Shown: positions 44,702-53,767 of the stretch, in pieces
Layout of the letters: the number at the start of each line of letters is the position of its first letter
Numbering within the stretch: position 1 is the stretch's first letter
Source of the DNA: Labilibaculum antarcticum
GTDB taxonomy: Bacteria; Bacteroidota; Bacteroidia; Bacteroidales; Marinifilaceae
Assembly: GCF_002356295.1 (NCBI RefSeq)
Contig: NZ_AP018042.1
Span: 4,000,361-4,064,360 of the forward strand
Direction: 5' to 3'
DNA: 64,000 nt
The notes under the pieces: model-generated
Told to the model about the DNA's origin: nothing
Database searches by the model: none
Seen by the model: only the letters and a program-made list of their open reading frames with translations
Position numbers and translations under genes: made by a program

Positions 44702-46042
44702 ATGATTGTAAGAAGATTAGTATCAGTAATTATCATTATAGCTCTGGTTATTCTAGACCAGACATTTAGCTTCTCTACTCAAGAAGCTGCTTCTGTGCCC
44801 ATTGATAACAGGATTGAAGCCGTGTCTCATAGAATCTCAAATAAATTATCGGAATGTGTGGAAACCCAAAAGGCTGATAAGTTATTGAATCGCTTTTTAA
44901 AAAGATGGGAAGTAGCAGGAGCAACTGTTGCTGTTGTTAAAGACGGCAAATTAGTTTATGCGAAAGGATATGGTTATTCTGATGTGGATAATGAAAAGGG
45001 AGTTGAAACATCAAATTTATTTAGAATTGCAAGTGTTTCTAAGTTGATTACAGGTACTGCAATTATGAAATTGCAAGAGGAAGGGAAATTACATTTAGAT
45101 GATTTTGTTTTTGGAGAGCATGGTATTTTGAATGATACGATATATTCGAATATTAGGGATAAGCGAACAAAAAGAATTACTGTAGAACACTTGCTTCGTC
45201 ATTCCGGTGGCTTTACAAGCAAATATGGTGATCCAATGTTTTTGCCCTTGGCGATAGCGAAGAAAATGAAGGTTGAATCTCCAATTGATGCTCAAACGAT
45301 CATTGAATTTGCTTTGTCTAGAAGATTAGGCTTTACACCGGGAACCCGAGGAAGTTACTCTAACCTTGGTTACGTTATTCTCGAGAAGGTAATCTCTAAA
45401 TTGGCTGATGAACCTTACGAGACCTACGTACAGACGCACGTATTGAATCCTGCTGGTATTTTCGACATGCATTTGGGCCACAGCCTGCAAGAGGATCGCT
45501 TTCCTAATGAGGTAAATTATTATGAGCAGTCGAATGCGATTAAAATATCTGCTTTCAATGGATCGGGTAAAACGGTTTTTAAAAGTAATGGTGGAAATAA
45601 TCTGGAGGCCTTGGGTGGCGCCGGAGGTTGGGTTGCTTCAGGTGCAGAACTAATCAAATTTATGATGGCCATTGATGGTGATGATACTCTTCCGGATATT
45701 CTATCTAAAGAAAGTGTGAAATATATGACTACTCCCAATAAGTTAGGTCACAGTCCTATCGGGTGGAAAGGTACTCATGGTAATGGTACTTGGTGGAGAA
45801 CTGGTTCTTTAGCGGGAAGTTCAGCTTTGTTAAAGCATTATTCAAATGGTTTAAGTTATGTTATTATCACGAATAGCTCTACTTGGAGAGGATCGGATTT
45901 TACCAAAGATTTAAGTGTGTTAATGAGTCGATTTATAAGATCGGTGAAGGTATGGCCTGAACATGATCTTTTTAATCATTTTGAAGCTCGCCAGGAAGTA
46001 ATTGCTCTCGATAAATTACCAAGCTTCGAAGATTGGAGCTAG
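44702..46042 (+). CDS. Serine hydrolase of the beta-lactamase class C/PBP4* family
   Basis: 446 residues with a signal-anchor-like N-terminus (residues ~4-25), so probably periplasmic. The catalytic S-x-x-K is SVSK (111-114) in LFRIASVSKLITGTAIMKL, and the second motif Y-S-N is at 219-221 (GSYSNLGYVILEKV). A HGNGTWWRTGSLAGS segment near 365 takes the place of the K-T-G-like third motif. Members include esterases, D-aminopeptidases and penicillin-binding proteins; the substrate is open. Confidence 0.9.
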   Translation: MIVRRLVSVIIIIALVILDQTFSFSTQEAASVPIDNRIEAVSHRISNKLSECVETQKADKLLNRFLKRWEVAGATVAVVKDGKLVYAKGYGYSDVDNEKGVETSNLFRIASVSKLITGTAIMKLQEEGKLHLDDFVFGEHGILNDTIYSNIRDKRTKRITVEHLLRHSGGFTSKYGDPMFLPLAIAKKMKVESPIDAQTIIEFALSRRLGFTPGTRGSYSNLGYVILEKVISKLADEPYETYVQTHVLNPAGIFDMHLGHSLQEDRFPNEVNYYEQSNAIKISAFNGSGKTVFKSNGGNNLEALGGAGGWVASGAELIKFMMAIDGDDTLPDILSKESVKYMTTPNKLGHSPIGWKGTHGNGTWWRTGSLAGSSALLKHYSNGLSYVIITNSSTWRGSDFTKDLSVLMSRFIRSVKVWPEHDLFNHFEARQEVIALDKLPSFEDWS

Positions 46043-46313
46043 ACGCTTCGTTTTAATTCTATTTTCTCTTCCGTGTATTTAATTTCTGTAATCAGATAGT
46101 ATCTTTTGTATTCTTGTGTTCTCAAATTTTCAACGAGAAATTTTATGCCTCCTTTTGTTTGTCGGTTAAAACGTTTTTATCTATTTCTAAGATAAGATTA
46201 ATCGACATGCTGTGTTTATTGTATTTAAGGAATTATTTAAATGGTTTTGTGATAATTTATTACTAAAAGTCAAACTAAATAGATAAATTGTAGTAAAATG
46301 TCTTTAAATGATA
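46043..46313. other. Intergenic region upstream of buk
   Basis: About 270 bp; no ORF, repeat or hairpin with a T-run was recognised. The buk promoter lies at its right end. Confidence 0.4.
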
Positions 46314-46342
46314 TTGAATTCTAATCAAGTTTGGTATTTTTG
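46314..46342 (+). promoter_or_regulatory. Promoter of buk
   Basis: TTG (46314-46316), an 18-nt spacer and TATTTTTG (46335-46342) fit the Bacteroidota TTG/TAnnTTTG pattern. The start codon is about 48 nt beyond. Confidence 0.65.
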
Positions 46343-46390
46343 CATTCAAATTGAATAATAGATAAACACAAACACAAACATACTTAACAA

Positions 46391-47467
46391 ATGGAAACTC
46401 GTAGAATCTTAGCTATTAATCCTGGCTCCACATCTACCAAAATTGCTGTTTTTCAAGGCGATAAATCTGTCTTTTTGAAAAATATAAAGCATTCAAACGA
46501 GGAATTATCCCAGTTTGAAAAGATTTCAGATCAATTCGAATTTCGTAAGAATATCATTATGAAAGAATTGATTGATGCAGAAATTCAAATCGACTTAATA
46601 GAAGCAGTCGTTGGACGTGGAGGATTGGTGAAGCCAATTGAGTCGGGAATTTACTCGGTAAACGAACGTTTAAAGGAGGATTTAAGAATTGGAGTACTTG
46701 GAGAACATGCGAGTAACTTGGGTGGATTAATTGCCGATAATATAGCGCAGGCACTACCTAAAGCCAAAGCTTACATTGCCGATCCGGTAGTTGTAGATGA
46801 GATGATTGATGTTGCCCGAATATCAGGGCATCCTGAATTTCAAAGAGTGTCTATCTTTCACGCTTTAAATCAAAAAGCCATTGGTCGTGCATTTGCACAG
46901 GCAAATGATAAAAAATACGAGGATGTTAACGTAATTGTTGCTCACTTAGGAGGTGGAATTTCTGTTGGAGCTCATTGTAAAGGGCGCGTAGTTGATGTAA
47001 ACAATGCATTAGATGGTGAAGGACCATTTTCTCCTGAAAGATCGGGGACATTACCTGCCGGAGCTTTAGCAAAGCTTTGCTTTAGTGGCGATTATACTCT
47101 TGACGACGTTAAGAAAATGATAAAAGGAGAAGGTGGATTAGTTGCTCATTTAGGTACTAATGATGCTTACGATGTTGAGTTAAAAGCCAAAGCAGGTGAT
47201 GCTAAAGCAAAATTAATTCAGGATGCAATGTCATATCAAGTGGCAAAATCCATTGGGGCGATGTCGACTGTACTAAAGGGTAAGGTGGATGGAATACTGC
47301 TAACCGGCGGAATTGCTCATAATCCAGATTTAGTAAATTACATTAAGGAAATGGTTTCGTTTATTGCACCCGTGGCTGTTTACCCTGGTGAGGATGAAAT
47401 GAAGGCATTGGCTATGAATGGATATATGGTTCTAAGAGGAGAAATAGAACCTCGGGAATACTGTTAA
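46391..47467 (+). CDS. buk: Butyrate kinase
   Basis: 358 residues, the standard length in the acetokinase family. RRILAINPGSTSTKIAVFQ (phosphate 1 loop), VVGRGGLVKPIESGIYSVN, SGHPEFQRVSIFHALNQKA, IVAHLGGGISVGAHCKGRVV and ILLTGGIAHNPDLVNYIKE are typical of Buk rather than AckA, which is longer and starts differently. It forms butyrate and ATP from butyryl phosphate; some relatives prefer branched acyl phosphates. No phosphotransbutyrylase gene is adjacent in the window. Confidence 0.94.
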   Translation: METRRILAINPGSTSTKIAVFQGDKSVFLKNIKHSNEELSQFEKISDQFEFRKNIIMKELIDAEIQIDLIEAVVGRGGLVKPIESGIYSVNERLKEDLRIGVLGEHASNLGGLIADNIAQALPKAKAYIADPVVVDEMIDVARISGHPEFQRVSIFHALNQKAIGRAFAQANDKKYEDVNVIVAHLGGGISVGAHCKGRVVDVNNALDGEGPFSPERSGTLPAGALAKLCFSGDYTLDDVKKMIKGEGGLVAHLGTNDAYDVELKAKAGDAKAKLIQDAMSYQVAKSIGAMSTVLKGKVDGILLTGGIAHNPDLVNYIKEMVSFIAPVAVYPGEDEMKALAMNGYMVLRGEIEPREYC

Positions 47468-47484
47468 TTATACAACAGCCTAAT

Positions 47485-47521
47485 AAAGAAAGCCTTCGGT
47501 ATTATACCGAAGGCTTTCTTT
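47485..47521 (+). terminator. Terminator after buk
   Basis: AAAGAAAGCCTTCGGTA pairs with TACCGAAGGCTTTCTTT, a 17-pair near-perfect stem that can act on either strand. Confidence 0.85.
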
Positions 47522-47811
47522 GTTTTATAATTGAAGGATCACAGTTTAAAAGAAGTCTAAATTCAAATTAGCCATGTTTTACAGTAGTGTTTGTTGAATA
47601 TAAAAATAAAATATTATAAGTGTTTTCTCTCTGGGGCATTATATTTTATAGGGTGTTTAATAAATTGTGAGTATTATGTGTTGTGTATTTCCCTGTAGTG
47701 ATTGTAATATGCTGGTGTTGAGTTAGTCTATTTTAATAGAGAAAAATTTCTTTAATTTATTTATCTTCAAAGAAGAACTCTATTAATTATTAACTCTTAA
47801 AGCATTACTTT
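47522..47811. other. Intergenic region upstream of the hydrogenase operon
   Basis: About 290 bp, AT-rich. It should hold the hydrogenase promoter; no good -33/-7 pair was identified and no RNA structure was recognised. Confidence 0.4.
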
Positions 47812-48279
47812 ATGGATTTTCATGAAAAATTAGTGCAGGATTTGGTTTCAAAACATGGAAGAGACCGGGAAAATCTGCTTCCAATTTTACAGGGAGTGAT
47901 TGATCAGGAACGATATCTTTCGGAAGAAGTAATACTGAAAATTTCGAAAGAAATGAGTATTCCTGCTGCCGATGTTTACGGTACTGCAAGTTTTTATTCT
48001 TTTCTGGATATCGAACCAAGAGGGAAGTTTGTTATTCGGGTTTGTAAGACTATTACTTGCGCGATGAAAGGGAAAAATCAAATAATTCAGTCTATTGAGA
48101 GTTTTTTGAAAATTAAGGTGGGTGAAACTACTATTGATAAAAAGTTTACTATTCTTCAAACGAATTGCTTAGGATGGTGTCATAAAGCTCCGGCAATGTT
48201 AATAAACGATGACGTTTATACAGAACTGACTCCTGAATCAGTAGTAGATATTCTTCGTGAGTACAAAGAAAAAAACTAA
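47812..48279 (+). CDS. NuoE-like [2Fe-2S] subunit of the NADH-type [FeFe] hydrogenase (HydC)
   Basis: 155 residues, a thioredoxin-like ferredoxin as in NuoE/HydC/HndA. A helical N-terminus (LLPILQGVIDQERYLSEEV) precedes VYGTASFYSFLDIEPRGK. The four cluster ligands are in VCKTITCAMKG and TNCLGWCHKAPAM. It passes electrons from the flavin subunit toward the hydrogenase. First gene of a three-gene unit (gaps 47 and 49 bp). Confidence 0.92.
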   Translation: MDFHEKLVQDLVSKHGRDRENLLPILQGVIDQERYLSEEVILKISKEMSIPAADVYGTASFYSFLDIEPRGKFVIRVCKTITCAMKGKNQIIQSIESFLKIKVGETTIDKKFTILQTNCLGWCHKAPAMLINDDVYTELTPESVVDILREYKEKN

Positions 48280-48326
48280 GCATCAAAGCCTAACAAAGCA
48301 AAACTAACATCTTAATACCCTTAGGT

Positions 48327-49517
48327 ATGACAACAACTATTAAAAAACAACTGCATAGAATCGATCTGATCTTTAAGCATGAAGATGATTGTAAAGAGAT
48401 TCTTAGAAATGCATTGTCAAGATCTAACCAGGAGCTTGTCAATGAAATGGTGAATTCTGGTCTTAAAGGTAGAGGTGGTGCAGGTTTTCCAACTGGGTTA
48501 AAATGGAAACTGACTGCCGAATCGAATGAAAAGGAAAAGTATGTAATCTGTAATGCAGACGAAGGAGAACCAGGAACATTTAAGGATCGGGAAATTTTAT
48601 CAAGAGTACCGCATAAGGTTCTTTCGGGTATGGCTGTGTGTGCTAAAATTATTGGAGCTGAAAAAGGCTATATCTATTTACGAGGAGAATATAAATTCTT
48701 AGTTCCTGAATTGAAGAAAGAACTAAGAAAATTTCATGATATACTGGATGAGTTGGGATTGGATTTCCGTGTTGAAATTTTTATGGGAAGTGGAGCATAC
48801 ATTTGTGGTGAGGAAAGTGCTCTTATTGAATCGATGGAAGGTAAAAGGGGGGAACCTAGAAATAAACCTCCATTTCCGAGTGTGAGAGGCTTTAAAGGAA
48901 AACCAACAGTAGTTAATAATGTGGAAACTCTAGCTCATTCTTACACAATATTAAAATTTGGAGCCAAAAAATTTAGAGATCTTGGTGTTAAGGATTCTCG
49001 GGGTTCTAAGGTGTTTTCGGTATCCGGAGATACTCCCATACCGGGAATTTATGAGCTGGAATTGGGGATGACTGTTCAGGACTTTGTTGATGATTTTGGC
49101 GATGGCGATTGTAAAGCCGTTCAGGTTGGTGGTGCATCTGGTTTTTTGGTTCCGCGAAAGCGTTTTGGAAAAACCACGATTGGTTACGAAGGGAAATTAA
49201 CAGGTATATCGTTACCTACAGGAGGATCTATGATGATTTTTAATAGTTCTCGATCCATGTATAATGTATTGAACAATTATCTGGAATTCTTTGAAGAAGA
49301 ATCTTGTGGACAGTGTACGCCATGCCGCGTTGGTTGTCAGCAACTTTTGAAAGGAATTAAAGCAGTTAAACGTGGTGAAAAACCCGCTTCTTATCTCGAT
49401 CAACTCCTGAAATTAACTGAAACCATGAAGTTAACAGCTAAATGTGGATTGGGACAATCAGTTGCAAATTCGTTTTCTTCTATTGTCGAAAATTTCCGCG
49501 AGGAAATGATTTATTAA
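48327..49517 (+). CDS. NuoF-like NADH/FMN subunit of the [FeFe] hydrogenase (HydB), short form
   Basis: 396 residues. Flavin/NAD core: GLKGRGGAGFPTGLKWKLT, CNADEGEPGTFKDRE, FMGSGAYICGEESALIESMEGKRG and NNVETLAHS. The C-terminal [4Fe-4S] site is ESCGQCTPCRVGC (~330). It begins directly in the flavin domain and stops after the helical cluster domain. It therefore lacks both the N-terminal thioredoxin-like [2Fe-2S] domain and the C-terminal 2x[4Fe-4S] ferredoxin domain of the ~600-residue bifurcating HydB of Thermotoga. It oxidises NADH or reduces NAD+. Confidence 0.93.
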   Translation: MTTTIKKQLHRIDLIFKHEDDCKEILRNALSRSNQELVNEMVNSGLKGRGGAGFPTGLKWKLTAESNEKEKYVICNADEGEPGTFKDREILSRVPHKVLSGMAVCAKIIGAEKGYIYLRGEYKFLVPELKKELRKFHDILDELGLDFRVEIFMGSGAYICGEESALIESMEGKRGEPRNKPPFPSVRGFKGKPTVVNNVETLAHSYTILKFGAKKFRDLGVKDSRGSKVFSVSGDTPIPGIYELELGMTVQDFVDDFGDGDCKAVQVGGASGFLVPRKRFGKTTIGYEGKLTGISLPTGGSMMIFNSSRSMYNVLNNYLEFFEEESCGQCTPCRVGCQQLLKGIKAVKRGEKPASYLDQLLKLTETMKLTAKCGLGQSVANSFSSIVENFREEMIY

Positions 49518-49566
49518 TAGGGAAATAAACCAATCTGAATTTTGAACATTTTAAACTAAAATTGAT

Positions 49567-51357
49567 ATGTCAAACATGGTGAATTTAACAATTAATGGAA
49601 TAGCTGTTAGTGTTAAGGAAAATAAGACCATACTCGAGGCTGCTAAAGAACTCCATATAAAAATACCAACTCTTTGTTATCACAAAGACCTTTGCGTTGC
49701 AGGAAACTGCAGAGTTTGTATTGTGGAACAAGTGGGTAATCAAAAATTGGTTGCATCCTGTGCTACTCCTGTTTCGGAGGGAATGGAAATTAATACAAAT
49801 ACTTTAAAAGTTCGAAATTGCCGGAAACATATTATTGAACTTTTACTCACAGAACATAGAGAAGAATGTACCAAATGCTATAGAAATGGACATTGTGAGT
49901 TGCAAGCATTGTCGGCAGAATATCAAATCACAAATCAAGATTTTATTGATTTGGTTCCTGATAAGAATTATACCATTGATATGCTGTCACCAGCAATTGT
50001 AAAGGATGACAGTAAGTGTATTCGTTGTCAGCGATGTGTTCGCACATGTGCCGAAATACAAAGCGTTGGTGCTATTGCTGTAGCTCATAAAGGATCGAAG
50101 ATGAAGATTTCTACATTCTTCGACCGATCGCTTGATGAAGTTGTTTGTACCAATTGCGGCCAGTGTATTGTTCATTGTCCGACAGGTGCGCTAACCGAAA
50201 AATCCTATGTAGAAAAAGTATGGGATGCACTTTCCGATCCAGATATAAATGTTATCGTACAAACGGCTCCGGCTGTTCGTGTTGGATTAGGTGAAGAGCT
50301 CGGGTTGGGATTAGGAACCCGTGTTACTGGGAAAATGGTTTCTGCATTAAAAAGATTAGGTTTTGATTCCGTTCTGGATACTGATTTTACTGCCGATTTA
50401 ACGATCATGGAAGAAGGCACAGAATTACTTACAAGATTGAAACGAGCTTTGGTCGATGATGATGCAGATGTCGCACTTCCGATGGCTACTTCATGTTCGC
50501 CAGGATGGGTTAAATATATAGAGCATAAGTATCCGGAGTATTTGCCTAATTTGTCTACTTGTAAATCACCGCAACAGATGTTTGGTGCTTTGGCTAAAAC
50601 GTATTACGCAAAAAAAATAAATGTTGCGCCTGAAAATATCGTATCTGTTTCGATTATGCCTTGTACGGCAAAGAAGTTTGAAGCAAATCGACCCGAAATG
50701 AAAGACAGTGGGTATAAGGATGTTGATTTTGTTTTAACTACCAGAGAACTGGCTGTGATGATAAAACAGGCAGGTATCGAATTCGAAAAGTTAAACGATG
50801 AAAGTTTTGACTCGATGATGGGGATTGGATCTGGTGCCGGTGTTATTTTTGGTGCCTCAGGTGGAGTTATGGAGGCAGCTTTAAGGACAGCTTATGAGAT
50901 TGTTACAGGTCGTGAAGTTCCTTTCTCTAACCTAGAGATTACTCCTGTTCGTGGTTTGGAAGGGGTAAAAGAGGCGATAATTAAAATTGAGGGAACTGTT
51001 GAAGCATGGAGCTTTTTGGAAGGAGTTGAATTAAAATGCGCTATAACAAATGGTCTCGAGAATGCTCATCAGTTAATGGAAGCAATTAAGAAAGGTGATA
51101 AATTCTATCATTTTATTGAAATAATGGCTTGTCCAGGTGGTTGTCTGGGAGGTGGAGGTCAACCATTCCCTGTTGATAATGAAATTCGTCAACAAAGGAT
51201 GAATGCTATTTACGATGAGGATAGACATCTTCCAATTCGAAAATCTCATGAAAACCCTGAAATTATTCAGATCTACAAGGAATTTCTGGAAAATCCACTA
51301 AGTCATAAATCGCATAAACTTCTTCATACATCTTACGTGAAGAGAGAACAGTATTAG
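49567..51357 (+). CDS. hydA: [FeFe] hydrogenase catalytic subunit (HydA, M3 type)
   Basis: 596 residues. From the N-terminus: a [2Fe-2S] domain (PTLCYHKDLCVAGNCRVC ... SCATP), a His-ligated [4Fe-4S] site (HREECTKCYRNGHC), two [4Fe-4S] sites (CIRCQRCVRTC and CTNCGQCIVHC), then the H-cluster domain. Its three signatures are TSCSPGW (Cys310), MPCTAKKFE and MACPGGCLGGGGQP. The first has Ser311 where CpI has Cys299 (TSCCPGW), the residue that relays protons. The maturases HydE/F/G are not in the window. A terminator shared with kdsA follows. Confidence 0.96.
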   Translation: MSNMVNLTINGIAVSVKENKTILEAAKELHIKIPTLCYHKDLCVAGNCRVCIVEQVGNQKLVASCATPVSEGMEINTNTLKVRNCRKHIIELLLTEHREECTKCYRNGHCELQALSAEYQITNQDFIDLVPDKNYTIDMLSPAIVKDDSKCIRCQRCVRTCAEIQSVGAIAVAHKGSKMKISTFFDRSLDEVVCTNCGQCIVHCPTGALTEKSYVEKVWDALSDPDINVIVQTAPAVRVGLGEELGLGLGTRVTGKMVSALKRLGFDSVLDTDFTADLTIMEEGTELLTRLKRALVDDDADVALPMATSCSPGWVKYIEHKYPEYLPNLSTCKSPQQMFGALAKTYYAKKINVAPENIVSVSIMPCTAKKFEANRPEMKDSGYKDVDFVLTTRELAVMIKQAGIEFEKLNDESFDSMMGIGSGAGVIFGASGGVMEAALRTAYEIVTGREVPFSNLEITPVRGLEGVKEAIIKIEGTVEAWSFLEGVELKCAITNGLENAHQLMEAIKKGDKFYHFIEIMACPGGCLGGGGQPFPVDNEIRQQRMNAIYDEDRHLPIRKSHENPEIIQIYKEFLENPLSHKSHKLLHTSYVKREQY

Positions 51358-51395
51358 TGTTTATATAAAGACTAATGAGTGGTGATTAGTAAGTG

Positions 51396-51428
51396 AAAAG
51401 ATCCGGTTGTTAGCCGGATCTTTTGTTT
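51396..51428. terminator. Bidirectional terminator between hydA and kdsA
   Basis: AAAAGATCCGG/CCGGATCTTTT with loop TTGTTAG; T-runs on both strands suit two convergent genes. Confidence 0.85.
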
Positions 51429-51432
51429 GTAT

Positions 51433-52251
51433 TTAAAATTGATTGATCACTTTTCGAATGGCAACCAGTTTTGTAAGTAAATCTTCCAAATAATCTAAAT
51501 GAAGCATGTTGGCTCCATCCGATTTGGCATTGGCCGGGTCGGGATGAGTTTCGATAAAGATTCCATCCACACCAACAGCAATACCTGCTTTTGCAACCGT
51601 CTCTATTAGCTCAGGACGACCACCGGTAACTCCACTTGTTTGGTTTGGTTGCTGTAACGAATGGGTAATGTCCAAAACAACAGGACAATTATTCTCTTGC
51701 ATAGCAGGAATACCTCTGTAATCTATAATCATATCCTGATAGCCGAACATCGTTCCACGGTCAGTTAGAATTACTTGATCATTTCCTGATTCCCGCACTT
51801 TATTTACAGCAAATTTCATTGATTCGGCAGAAAGGAACTGACCTTTTTTGATATTTATCACTTTTCCTGTTTCTGCAGCGGCAATTAAAAGATCGGTTTG
51901 GCGACATAAAAAGGCAGGAATTTGCAATACATCAACATAAGCCGCAGCCATTGCCGCTTCTTCTGCCGAGTGAATATCTGTAACCGTTGGAACTCCAAAA
52001 GTATCGCTTACTTTTTTCAAGATTTTCAAAGCTTGCTCGTCACCAATACCAGCAAATGAATCTAATCTTGATCGGTTTGCTTTTCGATACGATCCCTTAA
52101 AAATGAATGGGATTTCAAGTTTATCCGTAATTTGAACAATTCGCTCAGCAATCCTCATAGCAATTTCTTCACTTTCAATAGCACAAGGGCCGGCCATAAG
52201 AAAGAAGTTACCACTATCTGTGTATTTTATATTTGGAATGTTTTTTATCAT
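51433..52251 (-). CDS. kdsA: 3-deoxy-8-phosphooctulonate (KDO8P) synthase
   Basis: 272 residues, the usual size. FFLMAGPCAIESEEIAMRIA, FIFKGSYRKANRSRLDSFAG, GVPTVTDIHSAEEA, VLQIPAFLCRQTDLL and PVVLDITHSLQQPN are the diagnostic blocks of the KDO8P/DAHP TIM barrel. It condenses PEP with arabinose-5-phosphate for lipopolysaccharide KDO. This confirms a Gram-negative envelope. It is 57 bp downstream of rarA on the same strand. Confidence 0.97.
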   Translation of the reverse strand: MIKNIPNIKYTDSGNFFLMAGPCAIESEEIAMRIAERIVQITDKLEIPFIFKGSYRKANRSRLDSFAGIGDEQALKILKKVSDTFGVPTVTDIHSAEEAAMAAAYVDVLQIPAFLCRQTDLLIAAAETGKVINIKKGQFLSAESMKFAVNKVRESGNDQVILTDRGTMFGYQDMIIDYRGIPAMQENNCPVVLDITHSLQQPNQTSGVTGGRPELIETVAKAGIAVGVDGIFIETHPDPANAKSDGANMLHLDYLEDLLTKLVAIRKVINQF

Positions 52252-52308
52252 GAGATTTTATTTTTATTTAGGGCAAAAGTAAACAAATTTTATTTTTAAT
52301 AATGGAAA

Positions 52309-53583
52309 TTAAAATCTGTTCTTCCACCAGTGTTTTAATCTTTCCCAGATTTTTATTTCCTGAGCATTTTGCTGTGGAGTGTATAGTCTCTGGTTTTTTA
52401 TTTGATCTGGAAGGTATTGCTGATCAACAAAATTTCCAGGATAATCGTGTGAGTACAAGTAGTCCTTTTTGTAACCTAAATCTTTCATTAATTTGGTTGG
52501 CGCATTTCGTAAATGAAGAGGTACAGATAAATTCCCTGTTTCTCTTACCAATGCCTGAGCTTTACCAATTGCCAAATAAGAGGCGTTACTTTTGGGTGAA
52601 GTAGCCAGATAAATAGCTGTTTCGGATAAGATAATTCGCGATTCGGGCATTCCAACCAAGTTAACCGACTGGAAACATGCGTTTGCAAGTAAAAGAGCAT
52701 TAGGATTTGCCAAACCAATATCTTCACTTGCTGATATCACCAGTCTGCGGGCTATGAATTTGGGTTGTTCTCCACCTTCAATCATTCGTGCCAGCCAGTA
52801 CACAGTCGCATCAGGATCTCCTCCTCGAATTGATTTTATTAGAGCTGAGGCAATATCAAAATGCTGTTCCCCATCTTTATCATACATCGATGGGTTTTCT
52901 TGAAGTTCTTTGGTTATCAGTTCGTTGGTGATAGTTATCGATTCTGTGTTTTGAGAATTAACAACTAATTCCAAAATATTTAACAGCTTTCGGGCATCTC
53001 CACCAGAGAATTTTAATAATGCTTCTTTCTCTTGAACATGAATCTTTTTTTGATTTAGATAGCTGTCATTTTCAATCGCAAAATCAACAAGGGCTTCTAA
53101 ATCTGCTTTTTCCTGTGCTTTTAACACATAAACCTGGCATCTTGAAAGTAAGGGCGAAATCACCTCGAAGGATGGATTTTCGGTTGTAGCTCCAATTAAA
53201 GTAATTGTGCCATTTTCCACAGCTCCTAATAATGAATCCTGCTGCGATTTACTGAATCGATGAATTTCATCAATAAACAAAATAGGATTTGGGGTCGAGA
53301 AAAACTTTTGTTTCTCGGCTTTGGCGATTACTTCGCGAACATCTTTCACACCTGAACTTACAGCAGAAAGAGTATAGAATGGTCGATTGAGTTGTTTTGC
53401 AATAATTTTGGCCAAAGTTGTTTTGCCAACTCCAGGAGGTCCCCATAAAATGAAAGAGGACACATTGCCGGATTCAATCATTTTTCGTAAAACTGCATTT
53501 TCTCCAACCAAATGTTTCTGACCCAGATAATTTTTCAGTTCTGTTGGGCGTAATCGTTCTGCTAAGGGTTGATTGGGAGTCAT
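52309..53583 (-). CDS. rarA: Replication-associated recombination protein A (RarA/MgsA)
   Basis: 424 residues. An AAA+ clamp-loader-like ATPase: QPLAERLRPTELKNYLGQKH, Walker A LWGPPGVGKTTLAKI, Walker B ILFIDEIHRFSKSQQD, sensor 1 IGATTENPSFEV. The C-terminal tetramerisation part is RGGDPDATVYWLARMIEGGEQ followed by ARRLVISASEDIGLANP. It acts at stalled replication forks and gaps. Confidence 0.96.
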   Translation of the reverse strand: MTPNQPLAERLRPTELKNYLGQKHLVGENAVLRKMIESGNVSSFILWGPPGVGKTTLAKIIAKQLNRPFYTLSAVSSGVKDVREVIAKAEKQKFFSTPNPILFIDEIHRFSKSQQDSLLGAVENGTITLIGATTENPSFEVISPLLSRCQVYVLKAQEKADLEALVDFAIENDSYLNQKKIHVQEKEALLKFSGGDARKLLNILELVVNSQNTESITITNELITKELQENPSMYDKDGEQHFDIASALIKSIRGGDPDATVYWLARMIEGGEQPKFIARRLVISASEDIGLANPNALLLANACFQSVNLVGMPESRIILSETAIYLATSPKSNASYLAIGKAQALVRETGNLSVPLHLRNAPTKLMKDLGYKKDYLYSHDYPGNFVDQQYLPDQIKNQRLYTPQQNAQEIKIWERLKHWWKNRF

Positions 53584-53767
53584 GTTTGTTGTATTCTATT
53601 TGTAATTATCTTAGAAAATGTTTAAAATTTATCTTTTCGTTTTTTACATGAAGAAATAAAGCAAAACTGTGTTACATTTCATTTGAATAGAACCACTATT
53701 CGCATAAAGTTTGCCTTATCGCACTTCATTTTTTATCGACAACAAATTTAAACAGTTTCTTAGTCTT

